A stretch of DNA of 64,000 nt from Candidatus Binataceae bacterium (GCA_035650475.1 DASRHP010000012.1:546059-610058), one strand, 5' to 3'. Positions 38,524 to 51,529 are shown, numbered from the stretch's first letter. A program made the numbers and translations. The notes: a model not told the origin generated them from the sequence alone.

Positions 38524-39678
38524 ATGGCGCCGCGCGAGCCGCACTTCGTCCGCATTAGCGAGCCTGAGCCGCCGCCCGGCGCGCTGCGCGCGCAATGGGC
38601 GCCGGTCGGTATGCCGCTGCCGCGGCTGGTGCGCAAGCCGTCGCCTGCGCCCGCGCGCATCCTGGTCAAGGCGGTCAATTGGCTGGGCGACCTCGTGATG
38701 AGCCTGCCCGCGCTGCGCGCGGTGCGCGATTCGTTTCCGCACGCCGAGCTCGGCGTCCTGGTACGCCGCGAACTGGCGGGCTTCTTCGATGGCGCGCTTT
38801 GGATCGACGAGGTCATCCCGTACCGGCTGCGTGCGGGAGCGGCCGGCGTGCTCGACCGCGCGCTTATCGTCAACGCGATCCGCGCCCGCCATTTCGATCT
38901 CGCGGTGCTCTTTCCCAAGAGCTTCCAGTCGGCGCTGTGGACGACCTTGGCCGGGGTGCCACGCCGCGCCGGCTACGTCGCCGACCGCCGCGGCTTCATG
39001 CTCACGCATCGGGCCGAGATGCGCACCGAGGTCGAGCAGGTCCACCAGGCCCATCACTGGCTCGTGATGGTCGCCGAGACGATCGGCGCCGAGGGCGCGG
39101 CCGATAATTACCGCCTCGACGTTGACGCGCAGAGCAGGGACAAAATGCGCGCCTGGCTTTCCGCGCACCGCACACGGGGGGGGCGGCCGCTGGTCGCGCT
39201 CGCGCCGGCTGCGGCCTACGGCCCGGCCAAGGAATGGCCCGCCGAGCGTTACGCGGCGCTCGTCGACCTCCTGGCCGCGCGCCACGGCGCGGAATGCGTC
39301 CTGGTGGGAGCCGCGAGCGACCGCGCGCGGTGCATGGAAATCGTGGCGCGGTGCAGAACCGCGGCGCTGGTCGCGGCGGGAGAAACCAGCGTCGGCGAGC
39401 TCATCGCGCTGCTCGCGCTGTGCCAGGGCTTTGCCGGCAACGACTCCGGATGCATGCATCTGGCGGGTGCGCTCGGCCTGCCCACGGTGGCGGTTTTCGG
39501 CTCGACCAATCCGGCCCGGACCGGTCCGATGGGGCCGCGGACGCGGGTCATCTATCGCGCGCTGGAATGCAGCCCCTGCCTCGAACGCACCTGCCGTTTT
39601 GGCCATTACAACTGCCTGCGCGGGATCGGCGCCGAGGAAGTCGCAGCCGCGCTCGAGGAGTTCGGCGCCTTTGCCTGA
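38524..39678 (+). CDS. waaF: Lipopolysaccharide heptosyltransferase II-like (GT9)
   Basis: A 384-residue GT9 transferase that would add the second heptose to the LPS inner core on the cytoplasmic side of the inner membrane. KAVNWLGDLVMSLPALRAVRDSFP is the WaaF N-domain opening; LAPAAAYGPAKEWPAERYAALVD and NDSGCMHLAGALGLPTVAVFGSTNPARTGPMGP are the donor-site motifs. The end, CSPCLERTCRFGHYNCL, is the usual Cys-rich tail. An N-terminal ~45-residue Pro-rich lead is longer than usual, so the true start may be further in. lpxD follows 99 bp downstream. Confidence 0.9.
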   Translation: MAPREPHFVRISEPEPPPGALRAQWAPVGMPLPRLVRKPSPAPARILVKAVNWLGDLVMSLPALRAVRDSFPHAELGVLVRRELAGFFDGALWIDEVIPYRLRAGAAGVLDRALIVNAIRARHFDLAVLFPKSFQSALWTTLAGVPRRAGYVADRRGFMLTHRAEMRTEVEQVHQAHHWLVMVAETIGAEGAADNYRLDVDAQSRDKMRAWLSAHRTRGGRPLVALAPAAAYGPAKEWPAERYAALVDLLAARHGAECVLVGAASDRARCMEIVARCRTAALVAAGETSVGELIALLALCQGFAGNDSGCMHLAGALGLPTVAVFGSTNPARTGPMGPRTRVIYRALECSPCLERTCRFGHYNCLRGIGAEEVAAALEEFGAFA

Positions 39679-39777
39679 ACCGTTTGTGGAATCTGTTATG
39701 CGCGCGCTGCGGCGAACCGAAATCCATTACGTGAGACACCCGCGGAGGACCTGCGCGGCTGCGATGGGAGCGTATGC

Positions 39778-40806
39778 ATGAAAGTAAAGGAACTCGCGGC
39801 CCGGCTGGGCCTTGAGCTGCGCGGCAGCGGCGAGGCGGAGATCAGCACACCCGCGCCGCTCGAGGCGGCCGCCCCCGGCACGATCATCTTCGTCGCCTCG
39901 GCCAAATATCTCGGCGCCTTGCGCACGACCACCGCCGGGTGCGCGATCGTGCCCGCAGAGTTTGCCGCCGAGGCGCCGTGCCCCGTGCTGATCAGCGCGA
40001 ACCCGTACGCCGACTTTGCGCGGGTGCTGGAGCTGTTCTTCCCGCCGTACCGGCCCGCGCCGGGAATCGACCCCAGCGCGCGCATCGCGTCCGACGCGAG
40101 CGTCGGGGCCGAGGCGTCGATTGGCGCATATTGCGTAGTCGGCGCCGGCGCGGTGATCGGCCGGCGCGCGGTTCTCCATCCCCATGTGACGATCTATCCC
40201 GGTGCGCGCGTTGGCGACGACACCGTATGCCACAGCGGCGTGTCGATTCGCGAGAACGTGGTGATCGGCGAGCGCGTGACGATTCTCAACGGCGCCGTGA
40301 TTGGCGCCGACGGCTTCGGCTTCGTCGAGCACGCCGGCGGCCTGGTGAAGATTCCGCAGGTCGGCACGGTGGTAATCGAGGACGACGTGGAAATCGGCGC
40401 CAACGTGACAATCGATCGCGCCACGATCGGCGCCACCCGAATCGCGCGCGGCGCCAAGCTCGACAACCTCGTGCACATCGGCCACAACTGCGAGGTCGGC
40501 GAGTACTCGCGGATGGCAGCGCAGGTGGGCCTGGCGGGCTCGGTGAAGGTCGGTCGCTGGTGCCAGTTCGGCGGCCAGTCGGGTTTCGCCGATCACGCGC
40601 GGATCGGCGACCGCGTGCGGGTGGTGGCGCAATCGGGAATCCCGCACGACGTCGCCGACGATGCGACGGTGGGTGGCACGCCGGCGGTTGACGTGCGCAC
40701 GTGGCGGCGCGTGTCGGCGGCGACGCCGCGGTTGCCCGCGATGGTGCGGCGGCTGCGCGCGCTCGAAAGGCGCCTTGGCATCGAGGCGGAGGAGGACGGG
40801 CGATGA
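39778..40806 (+). CDS. lpxD: UDP-3-O-acylglucosamine N-acyltransferase
   Basis: Adds the second 3-hydroxyacyl chain to UDP-3-O-acylglucosamine in lipid A synthesis. The 342-residue protein has the N-terminal uridine-binding domain, then hexapeptide repeats forming the left-handed beta-helix. VIGADGFGFVEHAGGLVKIPQVG and DNLVHIGHNCEVG, with the catalytic His, are diagnostic. AQVGLAGSVKVG and GQSGFADHARIGD finish the helix. It is away from the usual bamA-lpxD-fabZ-lpxA group; a small lipoprotein-like gene overlaps its stop by ATGA. Confidence 0.95.
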   Translation: MKVKELAARLGLELRGSGEAEISTPAPLEAAAPGTIIFVASAKYLGALRTTTAGCAIVPAEFAAEAPCPVLISANPYADFARVLELFFPPYRPAPGIDPSARIASDASVGAEASIGAYCVVGAGAVIGRRAVLHPHVTIYPGARVGDDTVCHSGVSIRENVVIGERVTILNGAVIGADGFGFVEHAGGLVKIPQVGTVVIEDDVEIGANVTIDRATIGATRIARGAKLDNLVHIGHNCEVGEYSRMAAQVGLAGSVKVGRWCQFGGQSGFADHARIGDRVRVVAQSGIPHDVADDATVGGTPAVDVRTWRRVSAATPRLPAMVRRLRALERRLGIEAEEDGR

Positions 40807-41051
40807 GGAAGGATCAGCCGGTGGGACAGAGAGGGCGGCGCCGTGCGCGGGTCAGCGGTGCGATCGGCGTTGCGGCAATCGTGGCCGCGGCGCTGTTTGC
40901 GACGACGGCGTGCAGCGGGTGTTTCTGGCTTGCGGTGCCAAGCCTCGCCTACCAGGGCTACAAGGCGGAACAGCCCGCCAACCAGAGCGGTCAGAACAAA
41001 GCGCGGTCCAGTTCGCAGCAGTCGCAGGGTCAGGCGCAGTACGACGAATGA
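40803..41051 (+). CDS. Small putative lipoprotein
   Basis: An 82-residue protein overlapping lpxD by 4 bases (ATGA). A basic N-terminus (GQRGRRRARVSG) and a hydrophobic stretch (AIGVAAIVAAALFATTAC) lead to a Cys in a weak lipobox, followed by SGCFWLAVPSLAYQGY and a Gln/Ser-rich tail. It may be an outer-membrane lipoprotein; it has no recognised domain. Coupling to lpxD suggests an envelope role. The lipobox is below consensus, so secretion by SPase II is a guess. Confidence 0.6.
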   Translation: MRKDQPVGQRGRRRARVSGAIGVAAIVAAALFATTACSGCFWLAVPSLAYQGYKAEQPANQSGQNKARSSSQQSQGQAQYDE

Positions 41052-41108
41052 GGCGGCCGTCGATGCACGCCGGTTCATCCGCGGCGCCGCGCGCGACGTC
41101 TTCGGGCC

Positions 41109-41675
41109 TCAATCGCACGCGCAGACGTTGCAGATGGTCTGACCGGTCAGCGCCGGCAGGGCCTCCAGTTGTTGCAGCGGCGGCTTGGGCTGCGCCTGAC
41201 CGAGCGGCCCCACGAGCAGTGCGCCGGTCGCCCCGGTCGCGGGCTGTGTGGTCTGCGGCGGCTGGATCTGCTCCGAAGCAGGCGTGCGCGAGGTGACGTA
41301 GGCGACGCAGGCGCCGCTGGCGGCCTGCCGAGCGGTGGCGAAATCAGGCGCCTGCACGGTGCCCGCCCATTGCGTGCCCGACGCGGTGGTAAAGCAACTG
41401 CAATTGAAGATGCGCGCTACCGGAGCGGGCAGCGGCGTTGGGATCGGCACTGGCGTGGCCAGCGGGGTGGGCTGCGCGAACGGCACGCTCACCAGCGGTT
41501 GCGGCGCGCCTGGCAGAAGCGGCACTGACGGACGAGTCAGCGATGGGGGTGCGGGCGGGGGCGGCGCGGTCTGCGCGCGGACCAGTCCGCACCAGGTAAA
41601 TGATCCGATCCCCACGAGCGCCGCAACCAGCGCGCGCAAGCGGCGTATTTTCCCGATCAACAGAGGAACCTTCAT
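41109..41675 (-). CDS. Secreted Pro-rich, Cys-containing hypothetical protein
   Basis: A 188-residue protein with a signal peptide (ALVAALVGIGSFTWCGLVRAQ, probable cleavage after Ala-Gln). It is followed by a long Pro-rich linker (residues ~37-85) and a small Cys domain with NCSCF, a GTQWAGTVQA stretch, SGACVAYV, and a terminal CNVCACD. The Cys spacing suggests disulfides or metal binding in the periplasm. No named family is recognised. It is convergent with the small lipoprotein gene and divergent from the TolC-family gene across 211 bp. Confidence 0.6.
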   Translation of the reverse strand: MKVPLLIGKIRRLRALVAALVGIGSFTWCGLVRAQTAPPPPAPPSLTRPSVPLLPGAPQPLVSVPFAQPTPLATPVPIPTPLPAPVARIFNCSCFTTASGTQWAGTVQAPDFATARQAASGACVAYVTSRTPASEQIQPPQTTQPATGATGALLVGPLGQAQPKPPLQQLEALPALTGQTICNVCACD

Positions 41676-41886
41676 CAGCGGCTGAGGCGTCTGGTTCGCG
41701 CGGGCGCGCCCGGCGAAGCCGAGTTACGCGCGGCTATGATCAAGGAGGCGGGCGCGCGTTGCAAGCATGGCGCGTTTGGGCCAAAGTGCCCTCTACACGT
41801 TCGCGCGAATTGCCAAGCGCGCCAATCACAATTCGATTCCGCCTGTGTGCGAGCCCTCGGGGTGGTCAAGGAGGTCCCGGAGCAAA

Positions 41887-43818
41887 ATGCTGCGCAAGAC
41901 TTATGTCGTGCTCGTGATAGGGATTCTGGCGATGCTGGCCGGGACGGTCGCCGCCGCGCGCGCGCAGAGCGCGCCGCCGGCAGTTCCTACCTTCGGCGCG
42001 GCGGCGCCGACGGTGCCGCCCAGCGGCCTGGCGGCCGGCGCGCCCAAGCTGCCGCCGAGCCCGACTCCGCGCAATCAGGCGGTGATTCCGGTTCCGCCGC
42101 AGCCCGCGCCCAACGTCAACGCGCCGGCCAGCCAGACCGCGCCGTTCGAACAGGGCGCCTCGGTGCTCTCGCTGCCCGACGTCTACGCGCGCCAGCTCTC
42201 GCCCACCGAGCTGATACCGCCCGAGAGTATCATCAGCCAGTCTTATCTCCACACGCGCGACGACACCGTGCGCGGGCTGACGCTCAAGCAGGCGATCTAC
42301 ATTGCGCTGGAGAATAATCCCAACGTCAAAGTCTTTGAGCTCAATCCGGTGGGGAGTCAGGAGGCGGTCGCAGTCGCCAATGGCGCCTTCGACCCCGCGC
42401 TGACAGCCGAGAGCGACATCATCAAGAGCGTAGTGCCGGTAACCTCGCCCTTCCAGGTGGTCGGCAGCCGCGCCTTCACCAGCAAGTTCTACGATTGGAA
42501 TTTCGGCCTCGACAAGGTTTCCTCGCTCACCAACGGCACCTTCAGCATCACCTTCAATAACAACCGCACCTACTCCAATTCGACCTTCGCCTCGGTCAAT
42601 CCATCCTACAATCCGCAGCTGGCGCTGTCGGTGGCGCAGCCGCTGCTGCGCAACTTCGGATGGAAATTCGCCACCATCAACGTGCGCATCGCCGAGTCCT
42701 CGCAGAAACAATCGCAGTGGACGATGGCGCAGAGCCTGGAGGATTTCGTGCTCCGGGTCGGCACCGACTACTGGAATGTGGTGCAAGCCGAGGAGAACCT
42801 GCAGGTTGCCGAGTACGGACTGCGTCTGAACAGCGACCTGGTGCGCCAGAACAGGATCTCGGTCCAGGTCGGGACGCTGGCGCCGATCGATTTGCAGGAG
42901 GCGCAGTCGGCCGAGGCGACCGCCGAGGCCAACGTCTATACCGCCCAGGCGGCGCTGCGCGCCGCACGTGCGACTCTGCGCCAGGACGTGATGATGAATC
43001 CGTCCGCGACCTTCGTACCGCAGGAGATCGAGCCGATCGACAAGCCGACGACCACGCTCAATTTCAATCCTAACCAGGAAGTCGCGCTGGAAACCGCGAT
43101 CGAGTACCGTCCCTCGCTGGAGGCGATGCGCGAGGCCATCCGCGGCGCGCTTTTGCAGGTCAAGTTTGCCGAGAACCAGACTCTGCCGCAGCTCAACCTC
43201 GGCGCGCAGTTCGGCCTCAACTCAACCGCCGGCAGTGCCCATTGCATCACGAGCTTCAGCGGCGCGGCCAAGACCAACTGTATCTCGCCCTCGGGCCTGC
43301 CCGGCAACAAGCTGTCCTTCGGCGGAATCTACGGCGACGCGCTCAACCGGCTGTTCGGCTTCGGCTTCTACAATTACGCGGCAGTGATGAATTTCGAGTA
43401 CCCGCTGGACAACGCCGCCGCGCGCGCGGTGCTGGCGCAGACCCGCGTGCAGTACGAGCAGCTCCGGATGCAATACCGCGCCGACATCTCGCAAGCCGTG
43501 GTCGCCGTGCAGACCGCGCTTGCCAACCTGCAGGCCGACCTCGAGCGCGTGCGGGCCACCCGCGCGGCAACCTACTTCGCCGCCCGCTCGCTGCACGACG
43601 AGGAAGTGCGTTTTCGAGTCGGGATGGCGACGACACACGACCTTTTGCAGTTCCAGTCACAGCTGGTCTCAGCGCAGGGCAACCAGGTCCAGGCCGAGGT
43701 CGATCTCGAGGATGCCAAGCTCGCGCTCGAGCACGAAGAGGGAACGTTGTTGCGCGCCTTCCAGATAAACTTCGAGCTTCAGAACCCGCATCGCTCGCCC
43801 TGGTACGCGAAGTTCTGA
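41887..43818 (+). CDS. TolC-family outer membrane protein
   Basis: A 643-residue outer-membrane protein with signal peptide (VLVIGILAMLAGTVAAARAQ), a Pro-rich lead of ~100 residues, and two OEP repeats of long coiled helices and beta strands. LTLKQAIYIALENNPNVKV opens the first; a second set is around LARLDRVRATRA-like helices near residues 530-600. TolC proteins form trimeric ducts for RND or ABC exporters and for secretion. No inner-membrane pump gene is nearby, so the partner is unknown. AAGGAGG upstream of the ATG at 41887 supports this start. Confidence 0.87.
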   Translation: MLRKTYVVLVIGILAMLAGTVAAARAQSAPPAVPTFGAAAPTVPPSGLAAGAPKLPPSPTPRNQAVIPVPPQPAPNVNAPASQTAPFEQGASVLSLPDVYARQLSPTELIPPESIISQSYLHTRDDTVRGLTLKQAIYIALENNPNVKVFELNPVGSQEAVAVANGAFDPALTAESDIIKSVVPVTSPFQVVGSRAFTSKFYDWNFGLDKVSSLTNGTFSITFNNNRTYSNSTFASVNPSYNPQLALSVAQPLLRNFGWKFATINVRIAESSQKQSQWTMAQSLEDFVLRVGTDYWNVVQAEENLQVAEYGLRLNSDLVRQNRISVQVGTLAPIDLQEAQSAEATAEANVYTAQAALRAARATLRQDVMMNPSATFVPQEIEPIDKPTTTLNFNPNQEVALETAIEYRPSLEAMREAIRGALLQVKFAENQTLPQLNLGAQFGLNSTAGSAHCITSFSGAAKTNCISPSGLPGNKLSFGGIYGDALNRLFGFGFYNYAAVMNFEYPLDNAAARAVLAQTRVQYEQLRMQYRADISQAVVAVQTALANLQADLERVRATRAATYFAARSLHDEEVRFRVGMATTHDLLQFQSQLVSAQGNQVQAEVDLEDAKLALEHEEGTLLRAFQINFELQNPHRSPWYAKF

Positions 43819-43885
43819 GCGCCGCCTGACGCCGAGCGCGCGGCCCGGCGGGAGTTCTGGCGCGGCGGGCAGTGGGCCGCCGCCT

Positions 43886-47566
<3,681 letters not shown>

Positions 47567-47630
47567 GGTGCTGCTGGCGCGACGAGCGACGGGTCTCAGA
47601 GCTTAGGCGAAAAACCGTTATATCCTACCA

Positions 47631-47642
47631 ATTTGCGCAAAT
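47631..47642. promoter_or_regulatory. Palindrome upstream of the hybrid kinase
   Basis: ATTTGCGCAAAT is a perfect 12-bp palindrome 65 bp upstream of the kinase start. On the minus strand, TATAAC (complement of 47617-47622) follows it and could be a -10. The core TTTGCGCAAA resembles the half sites in the palindrome at 29841-29855, so one regulator may use both. Confidence 0.35.
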
Positions 47643-47691
47643 ACGCGCGACGCTTTTTTTTTGGCGCCAAGGTTGGCGCCCGACCCGCGCT

Positions 47692-48852
47692 TCAGCAGGC
47701 GTCCAGGGCGCGCGCGAAGTCCTCGACCAGATCGTCCGTGGCTTCCAATCCGACCGAGAGCCGGATAAGGCCCTCTGCGATGCCGGCCTGCGCCCGTTCC
47801 TGCGGCGACATTCCGGAGTGCGAGGTTGTGGCCGGGCGCGTGATTAGGCTTTCAACCCCGCCCAGGCTGGGCGCCGAAATCGGCAGCGTGACCGTCTCGA
47901 TAAAACGGTCGGCGGCGGCGACTCCGCCGCTCAGCTCGAAGCTCAGCATTCCGCCGAAGCCGTCGAGCAGCTCGCAGGCGCGCAGATGGTCGGGGTTGCC
48001 TTCCAGCCCCGGATAATTGACCCTGCGCACCTTGGGATGGGATTCCAGGAAGCGCGCGATCTTGAGCGCGCTTTCGTTCTGATAGCGCACGCGCACGGCC
48101 AGTGTCTTAAGCCCGCGATGGAGCAGGAAGCAGGCGTGCGGGTCGAGCACGCCGCCCAGATGGTTCAAGCGATGGGTGACCGAGCGTACGAGGTCGGCGC
48201 GTCCGATCACCGCGCCGGCCACGATGTCGGAATGGCCGTTGAGATACTTGGTGCCGCTGTGGATTGAAAGGTCGAAGCCAAGCTCGGCAGGCCGGAAATT
48301 GATCGGGCTTGCGAAAGTGTTGTCGATGATCGACACCAGCGAATGCTCGGCCGCAAACTCGACCGCCGCGCGCAGGTCCGCTACGCCCATCAGCGGATTC
48401 GAGATCGTCTCGACGTAAATCGCGCGCGTGCGCGGGGTAAGGCGCTCGCGCCACGAGGCGGGATCGTTGGGATCGATGAAGTCGGTTGCGATGCCGAGCG
48501 CGGGAAGGTCGGCGGTCAGGAGGTCGTGGGTGCCGCCATAGAGGCAGTCCTGCGCGAGCAGGCGGTCGCCGCTTGCGAGCAGCGCGAGCAGCGTGGCCGA
48601 GATCGCCGCCATCCCGCTCGCCGTCACCAGCGCCGCCTCGGCGTTCTCCAGCGCGGCGAGCTTCTCATGGAGCGCTTCGTGATTGGGGGTGTTGCTGAGC
48701 CTGATATAGCGCAGGTCGTGGTAACTGCGCTCGCCGCGGTAGGCGAAGGTCGCCGATTGGAAGATCGGCATCGCGACTGCGCCGCCAAGCAGCGGCTCGG
48801 GCTCGCCCGCATGGATAAGCTTGGTTTCGATCGCCCGGATGAGCTTGGCCAT
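47692..48852 (-). CDS. Cys/Met metabolism PLP-dependent enzyme (cystathionine gamma-synthase/lyase type)
   Basis: A 386-residue fold-type I PLP enzyme. VTASGMAAISATLLALL, ETISNPLMGVADL, and SIHSGTKYLNGHSD, with the PLP Lys, are the family signatures; LGGVESLITRPATTSHSGMSPQER is the late substrate-loop stretch. It would act in transsulfuration, O-acetylhomoserine sulfhydrylation, or methionine gamma-lyase-type chemistry; the exact branch cannot be fixed from sequence. It is alone in orientation between the kinase and an acyl-CoA dehydrogenase, each 125-150 bp away. Confidence 0.9.
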   Translation of the reverse strand: MAKLIRAIETKLIHAGEPEPLLGGAVAMPIFQSATFAYRGERSYHDLRYIRLSNTPNHEALHEKLAALENAEAALVTASGMAAISATLLALLASGDRLLAQDCLYGGTHDLLTADLPALGIATDFIDPNDPASWRERLTPRTRAIYVETISNPLMGVADLRAAVEFAAEHSLVSIIDNTFASPINFRPAELGFDLSIHSGTKYLNGHSDIVAGAVIGRADLVRSVTHRLNHLGGVLDPHACFLLHRGLKTLAVRVRYQNESALKIARFLESHPKVRRVNYPGLEGNPDHLRACELLDGFGGMLSFELSGGVAAADRFIETVTLPISAPSLGGVESLITRPATTSHSGMSPQERAQAGIAEGLIRLSVGLEATDDLVEDFARALDAC

Positions 48853-49001
48853 CGCAGACCTCCGCGTCGGCGGCGGGCGGGCCGCGCGGCGAGGGCCGCG
48901 CGAGGGCGCGATGCCGCCGACACAGCGCTTTTAGCACAGGGACGGGGCAAAGAAGCGATATGCGCAGGGGTTACAGGCCCCGGCCTGCGCCGCGACCGGG
49001 C

Positions 49002-50141
49002 TCAGTGGCCGGCGATGAGCTCGCGGGAAATCAGCATCTTTTGCACCTCGTTGGTGCCGTCGTAGATCTGGAAGACGCGGGCGTCGCGGTAGAGTTTTTC
49101 GACCGGGTAGTCGTTGATGAAGCCGTAGCCGCCGTGGATCTGGATCGCCGCCGAGCACACCCGCTCGCACATCTGCGCGCCGAACAGCTTCGCCATCGAG
49201 GCTTCCTTGATACAGCGCGCGCGCCGCTCCTTGAGCGCGGCCGCATGCAGATACATCTGACGCGTGACCTCGATCTCGGTCGCCATCTCGGCGAGCCTGA
49301 ACGCGATCGCCTGGTGCTCGGTCAGCTTTTTGCCGAAGGTTTCCCGCTCGCGCGCGTAAGCCAGGGCGGCGTCGAAGGCGGCGCGCGCCACGCCCACCGA
49401 TTGGGCGGCGACGCCGATGCGTGCGCTGTCGAGCGCTTCGAGCGCCACCTTCAGCCCCGCGCCCGGCGGCCCTAACATGTCGTCGGCGTCGACTTCGAGC
49501 TCCTCGAGCGCGATCTGGCAGGTGTCGTTGGTCCGATGGCCGAGCTTGTGCTCGACGCGCACCACGCGGTAGCCCGGCGACGCCGTGTGCAGTAGGAAGG
49601 CCGAAATTCCGCGCTTGCCGGCGGCGGGATCGCTCAGCGCGAGCGCGACCGCGACGTCGGCAGAGCGACCGCCGGTTATCAGCGACTTAGCGCCGTTGAG
49701 GACCCAGCGATCGCCGCGGCGCGCCGCGCGAGTGCGCAGGTTGGCGGCGTCGGAGCCGGCTTGCGGTTCGGTCAGGAGCATGCACGCGATCTGCCGGCCG
49801 CTTGCGACCGGACGAAGGAAGCGCTCTTTCTGCTGGTCGGTGCCGAAGTCGCGGACCTTGAAGCAGAACGAGTTGGTGGCGTTAACGAGGTTGCAGATGC
49901 CGGCATCGCCATAGGCCAGCTCTTCGGTCGCCAGGACGTAGGAGATGAAGTCGGCGCCGGCGCCGCCCCATCGCGCAGGCACACATACCCCGAACAGCCC
50001 GAGCGCCCCGATTCTGCGGACCGTATCCAGCGGCACGGTCGCCGTGCGATCCCATTGGGCGGCGAACGGCGCGATCTCGCGACGCACGAACTCGCGGGTC
50101 ATGTCGCGGATCGCAATCTGGCTGTCGTTTAGCTGGGCCAT
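49002..50141 (-). CDS. Acyl-CoA dehydrogenase with Asp at the usual catalytic Glu position
   Basis: A 379-residue acyl-CoA dehydrogenase. [15 protein letters not shown] and IQIHGGYGFINDYPVEKLYRDARV are standard. The C-terminal motif is IYDGTNEVQKM, so Asp replaces the Glu that acts as the base in most short- and medium-chain enzymes (YEGTxE). Either Asp serves as base or the base lies elsewhere, as in isovaleryl- and long-chain forms. The start at 50141 (MAQLNDSQIAIRDMTREF) is 10 bp after the DUF1329 stop, so the two are likely cotranscribed and could share a substrate. Confidence 0.9.
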   Translation of the reverse strand: MAQLNDSQIAIRDMTREFVRREIAPFAAQWDRTATVPLDTVRRIGALGLFGVCVPARWGGAGADFISYVLATEELAYGDAGICNLVNATNSFCFKVRDFGTDQQKERFLRPVASGRQIACMLLTEPQAGSDAANLRTRAARRGDRWVLNGAKSLITGGRSADVAVALALSDPAAGKRGISAFLLHTASPGYRVVRVEHKLGHRTNDTCQIALEELEVDADDMLGPPGAGLKVALEALDSARIGVAAQSVGVARAAFDAALAYARERETFGKKLTEHQAIAFRLAEMATEIEVTRQMYLHAAALKERRARCIKEASMAKLFGAQMCERVCSAAIQIHGGYGFINDYPVEKLYRDARVFQIYDGTNEVQKMLISRELIAGH

Positions 50142-50151
50142 TCTTTTCTCT

Positions 50152-51444
50152 CTACCGGAAAATCTGGTTGAGACCGCCGGGGGTCGAGTACTTCTTGAGG
50201 TTGTCGTATTCCTTGGGGACCTGCTGGTTGACGTAGGCGCCGTGACCGTCGGCGTCGGTGCTGTAGAAGAAGGTCGCATGGTTGCGCTGGAGATCCCAGA
50301 AGACGTCGGTCTGGGTGCCGGCGAAGTCCTGCACGCCCACCCCAGGCACTTCCATCGCGACTGGGAAGATCGCGAACGCCTTCCACAGCTTCCGCTGCGC
50401 GTCGTAGAGGTCCTCCCACAGAGGGACGAAACTGTTCTTGTCAACGTAGATGATGCGCTTGCCGTAGCAGTAGCCGCCGGCTCTCGACGGCACCTTGCGC
50501 ACGTCGATCACATAAACGTCGCGCAATTCCCACTTGCCCCACGACGGCTTGGGCCATCCGAGCGGCATCTCGTACTGCTCGGGAAACTTGCCGGTGTCGC
50601 CGTTGATGTTGTTGAGCGCCAGGATGCGCCGCTGGCCGAGCAGCTTGGCGGTGAACTCGGTGATGTTGCCGTTGAAGCCGTAGCGGAAGTCGTCGCGGGT
50701 CACGTCGCCCTTGCCCTGCAGGCAGCGCGCAGCGGAGCTGACCTGGATCGCGCGGCGCAGCGCGGGCGTGAATTCGTAAACGTCCTGCAGGCGGGTCAGG
50801 TCGCTGTAGATGATCGTCAGGCCCGCGGTGTATTTGGCCTCCTCGGGCTCCTCGATCATGTTCCACGCGGTGTAGTCCATGTCGCCCGCGCCCGGCGTGA
50901 CCATCGGGTAGCCTGGATCGACGACATGCTTGAGCGTGCGGTCAACGAAGATCTCGCGGTTGCACGAGATGTTGCCGAACTGGTTCATCGCGCAGTCCGA
51001 GCTCATGTTGGCAGGCGTCGAGACGATCAGGTGCGGCATGTAGCGGTACCATAGGTCCGCGAGCACCTGCCATCCGGCGCTGGGGCCGGCGGGATGGGGA
51101 AACGGAATGCCGGCTACATAGCCTGTGAGATTGAAGCTGCCGTTGGGCAGCGGGACCATCCTGACCTGTCCCGCGTACTTCTCGGTCGCTTCGAGATAGG
51201 GTTTGGGCAATGGATGGTCGTTGGTCGGACCGACGACCATCTGCGCGCCGTCGGGGATCTTCCAGAAGTACTGGCCCGAGAACAGCGCGGCCATGCTGTC
51301 GGGCATGAACTTCTCGTAGCTGCGCCAGTTTTGCGTGGTGATCACGGTGCCCGGCGCGATCGCCGGGTCATCGGCGAAGGCGCCCGGCGTGGCCACCAAC
51401 GCGCAGAGCGCGGCGGCGAGAACGAGCCTGCAAAGCTGAACCAT
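50152..51444 (-). CDS. DUF1329 periplasmic protein
   Basis: A 430-residue DUF1329 protein with signal peptide (VLAAALCALVATPGAFA). The family has a LolB/LolA-like fold and is often found with hydrophobic-substrate catabolism and RND-type transport in Proteobacteria. Visible stretches include LFSGQYFWKIPDGAQMVVG, DLTRLQDVYEFTPALRR, ILALNNINGDTGKFP and YVDKNSFVPLWEDLYDAQRKLWK. A lipid or hydrophobic-ligand role is inferred from the family. AGGA upstream of the ATG supports the start. A hairpin at 51506-51529 lies ~62 bp upstream. Confidence 0.87.
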   Translation of the reverse strand: MVQLCRLVLAAALCALVATPGAFADDPAIAPGTVITTQNWRSYEKFMPDSMAALFSGQYFWKIPDGAQMVVGPTNDHPLPKPYLEATEKYAGQVRMVPLPNGSFNLTGYVAGIPFPHPAGPSAGWQVLADLWYRYMPHLIVSTPANMSSDCAMNQFGNISCNREIFVDRTLKHVVDPGYPMVTPGAGDMDYTAWNMIEEPEEAKYTAGLTIIYSDLTRLQDVYEFTPALRRAIQVSSAARCLQGKGDVTRDDFRYGFNGNITEFTAKLLGQRRILALNNINGDTGKFPEQYEMPLGWPKPSWGKWELRDVYVIDVRKVPSRAGGYCYGKRIIYVDKNSFVPLWEDLYDAQRKLWKAFAIFPVAMEVPGVGVQDFAGTQTDVFWDLQRNHATFFYSTDADGHGAYVNQQVPKEYDNLKKYSTPGGLNQIFR

Positions 51445-51505
51445 TTCCTGCCATCCTTCCGGTCCCCCAACCGAAAGCGGACAACTTCCTTTGAAAGCAG
51501 AGAAG

Positions 51506-51529
51506 GCGTTTCGCGATCAAGCGAAACGC
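51506..51529. repeat. 9-bp inverted repeat upstream of the DUF1329 gene
   Basis: GCGTTTCGC (51506-51514) and GCGAAACGC (51521-51529) are perfect complements with a 6-base loop, GATCAA. It lies between the radical SAM gene end and the DUF1329 start on the minus strand. On that strand it is followed by CTTCTCTGCTTTC, which is only partly T-rich. It may be an operator or a weak terminator. Confidence 0.4.

Noticed and set aside
47654-47680. Nine-T tract beside a GGCGCC hairpin as a terminator
   Set aside because: The T run precedes the hairpin on the plus strand and gives an A run after it on the minus strand, where the genes lie. The orientation is wrong for intrinsic termination of either neighbour.
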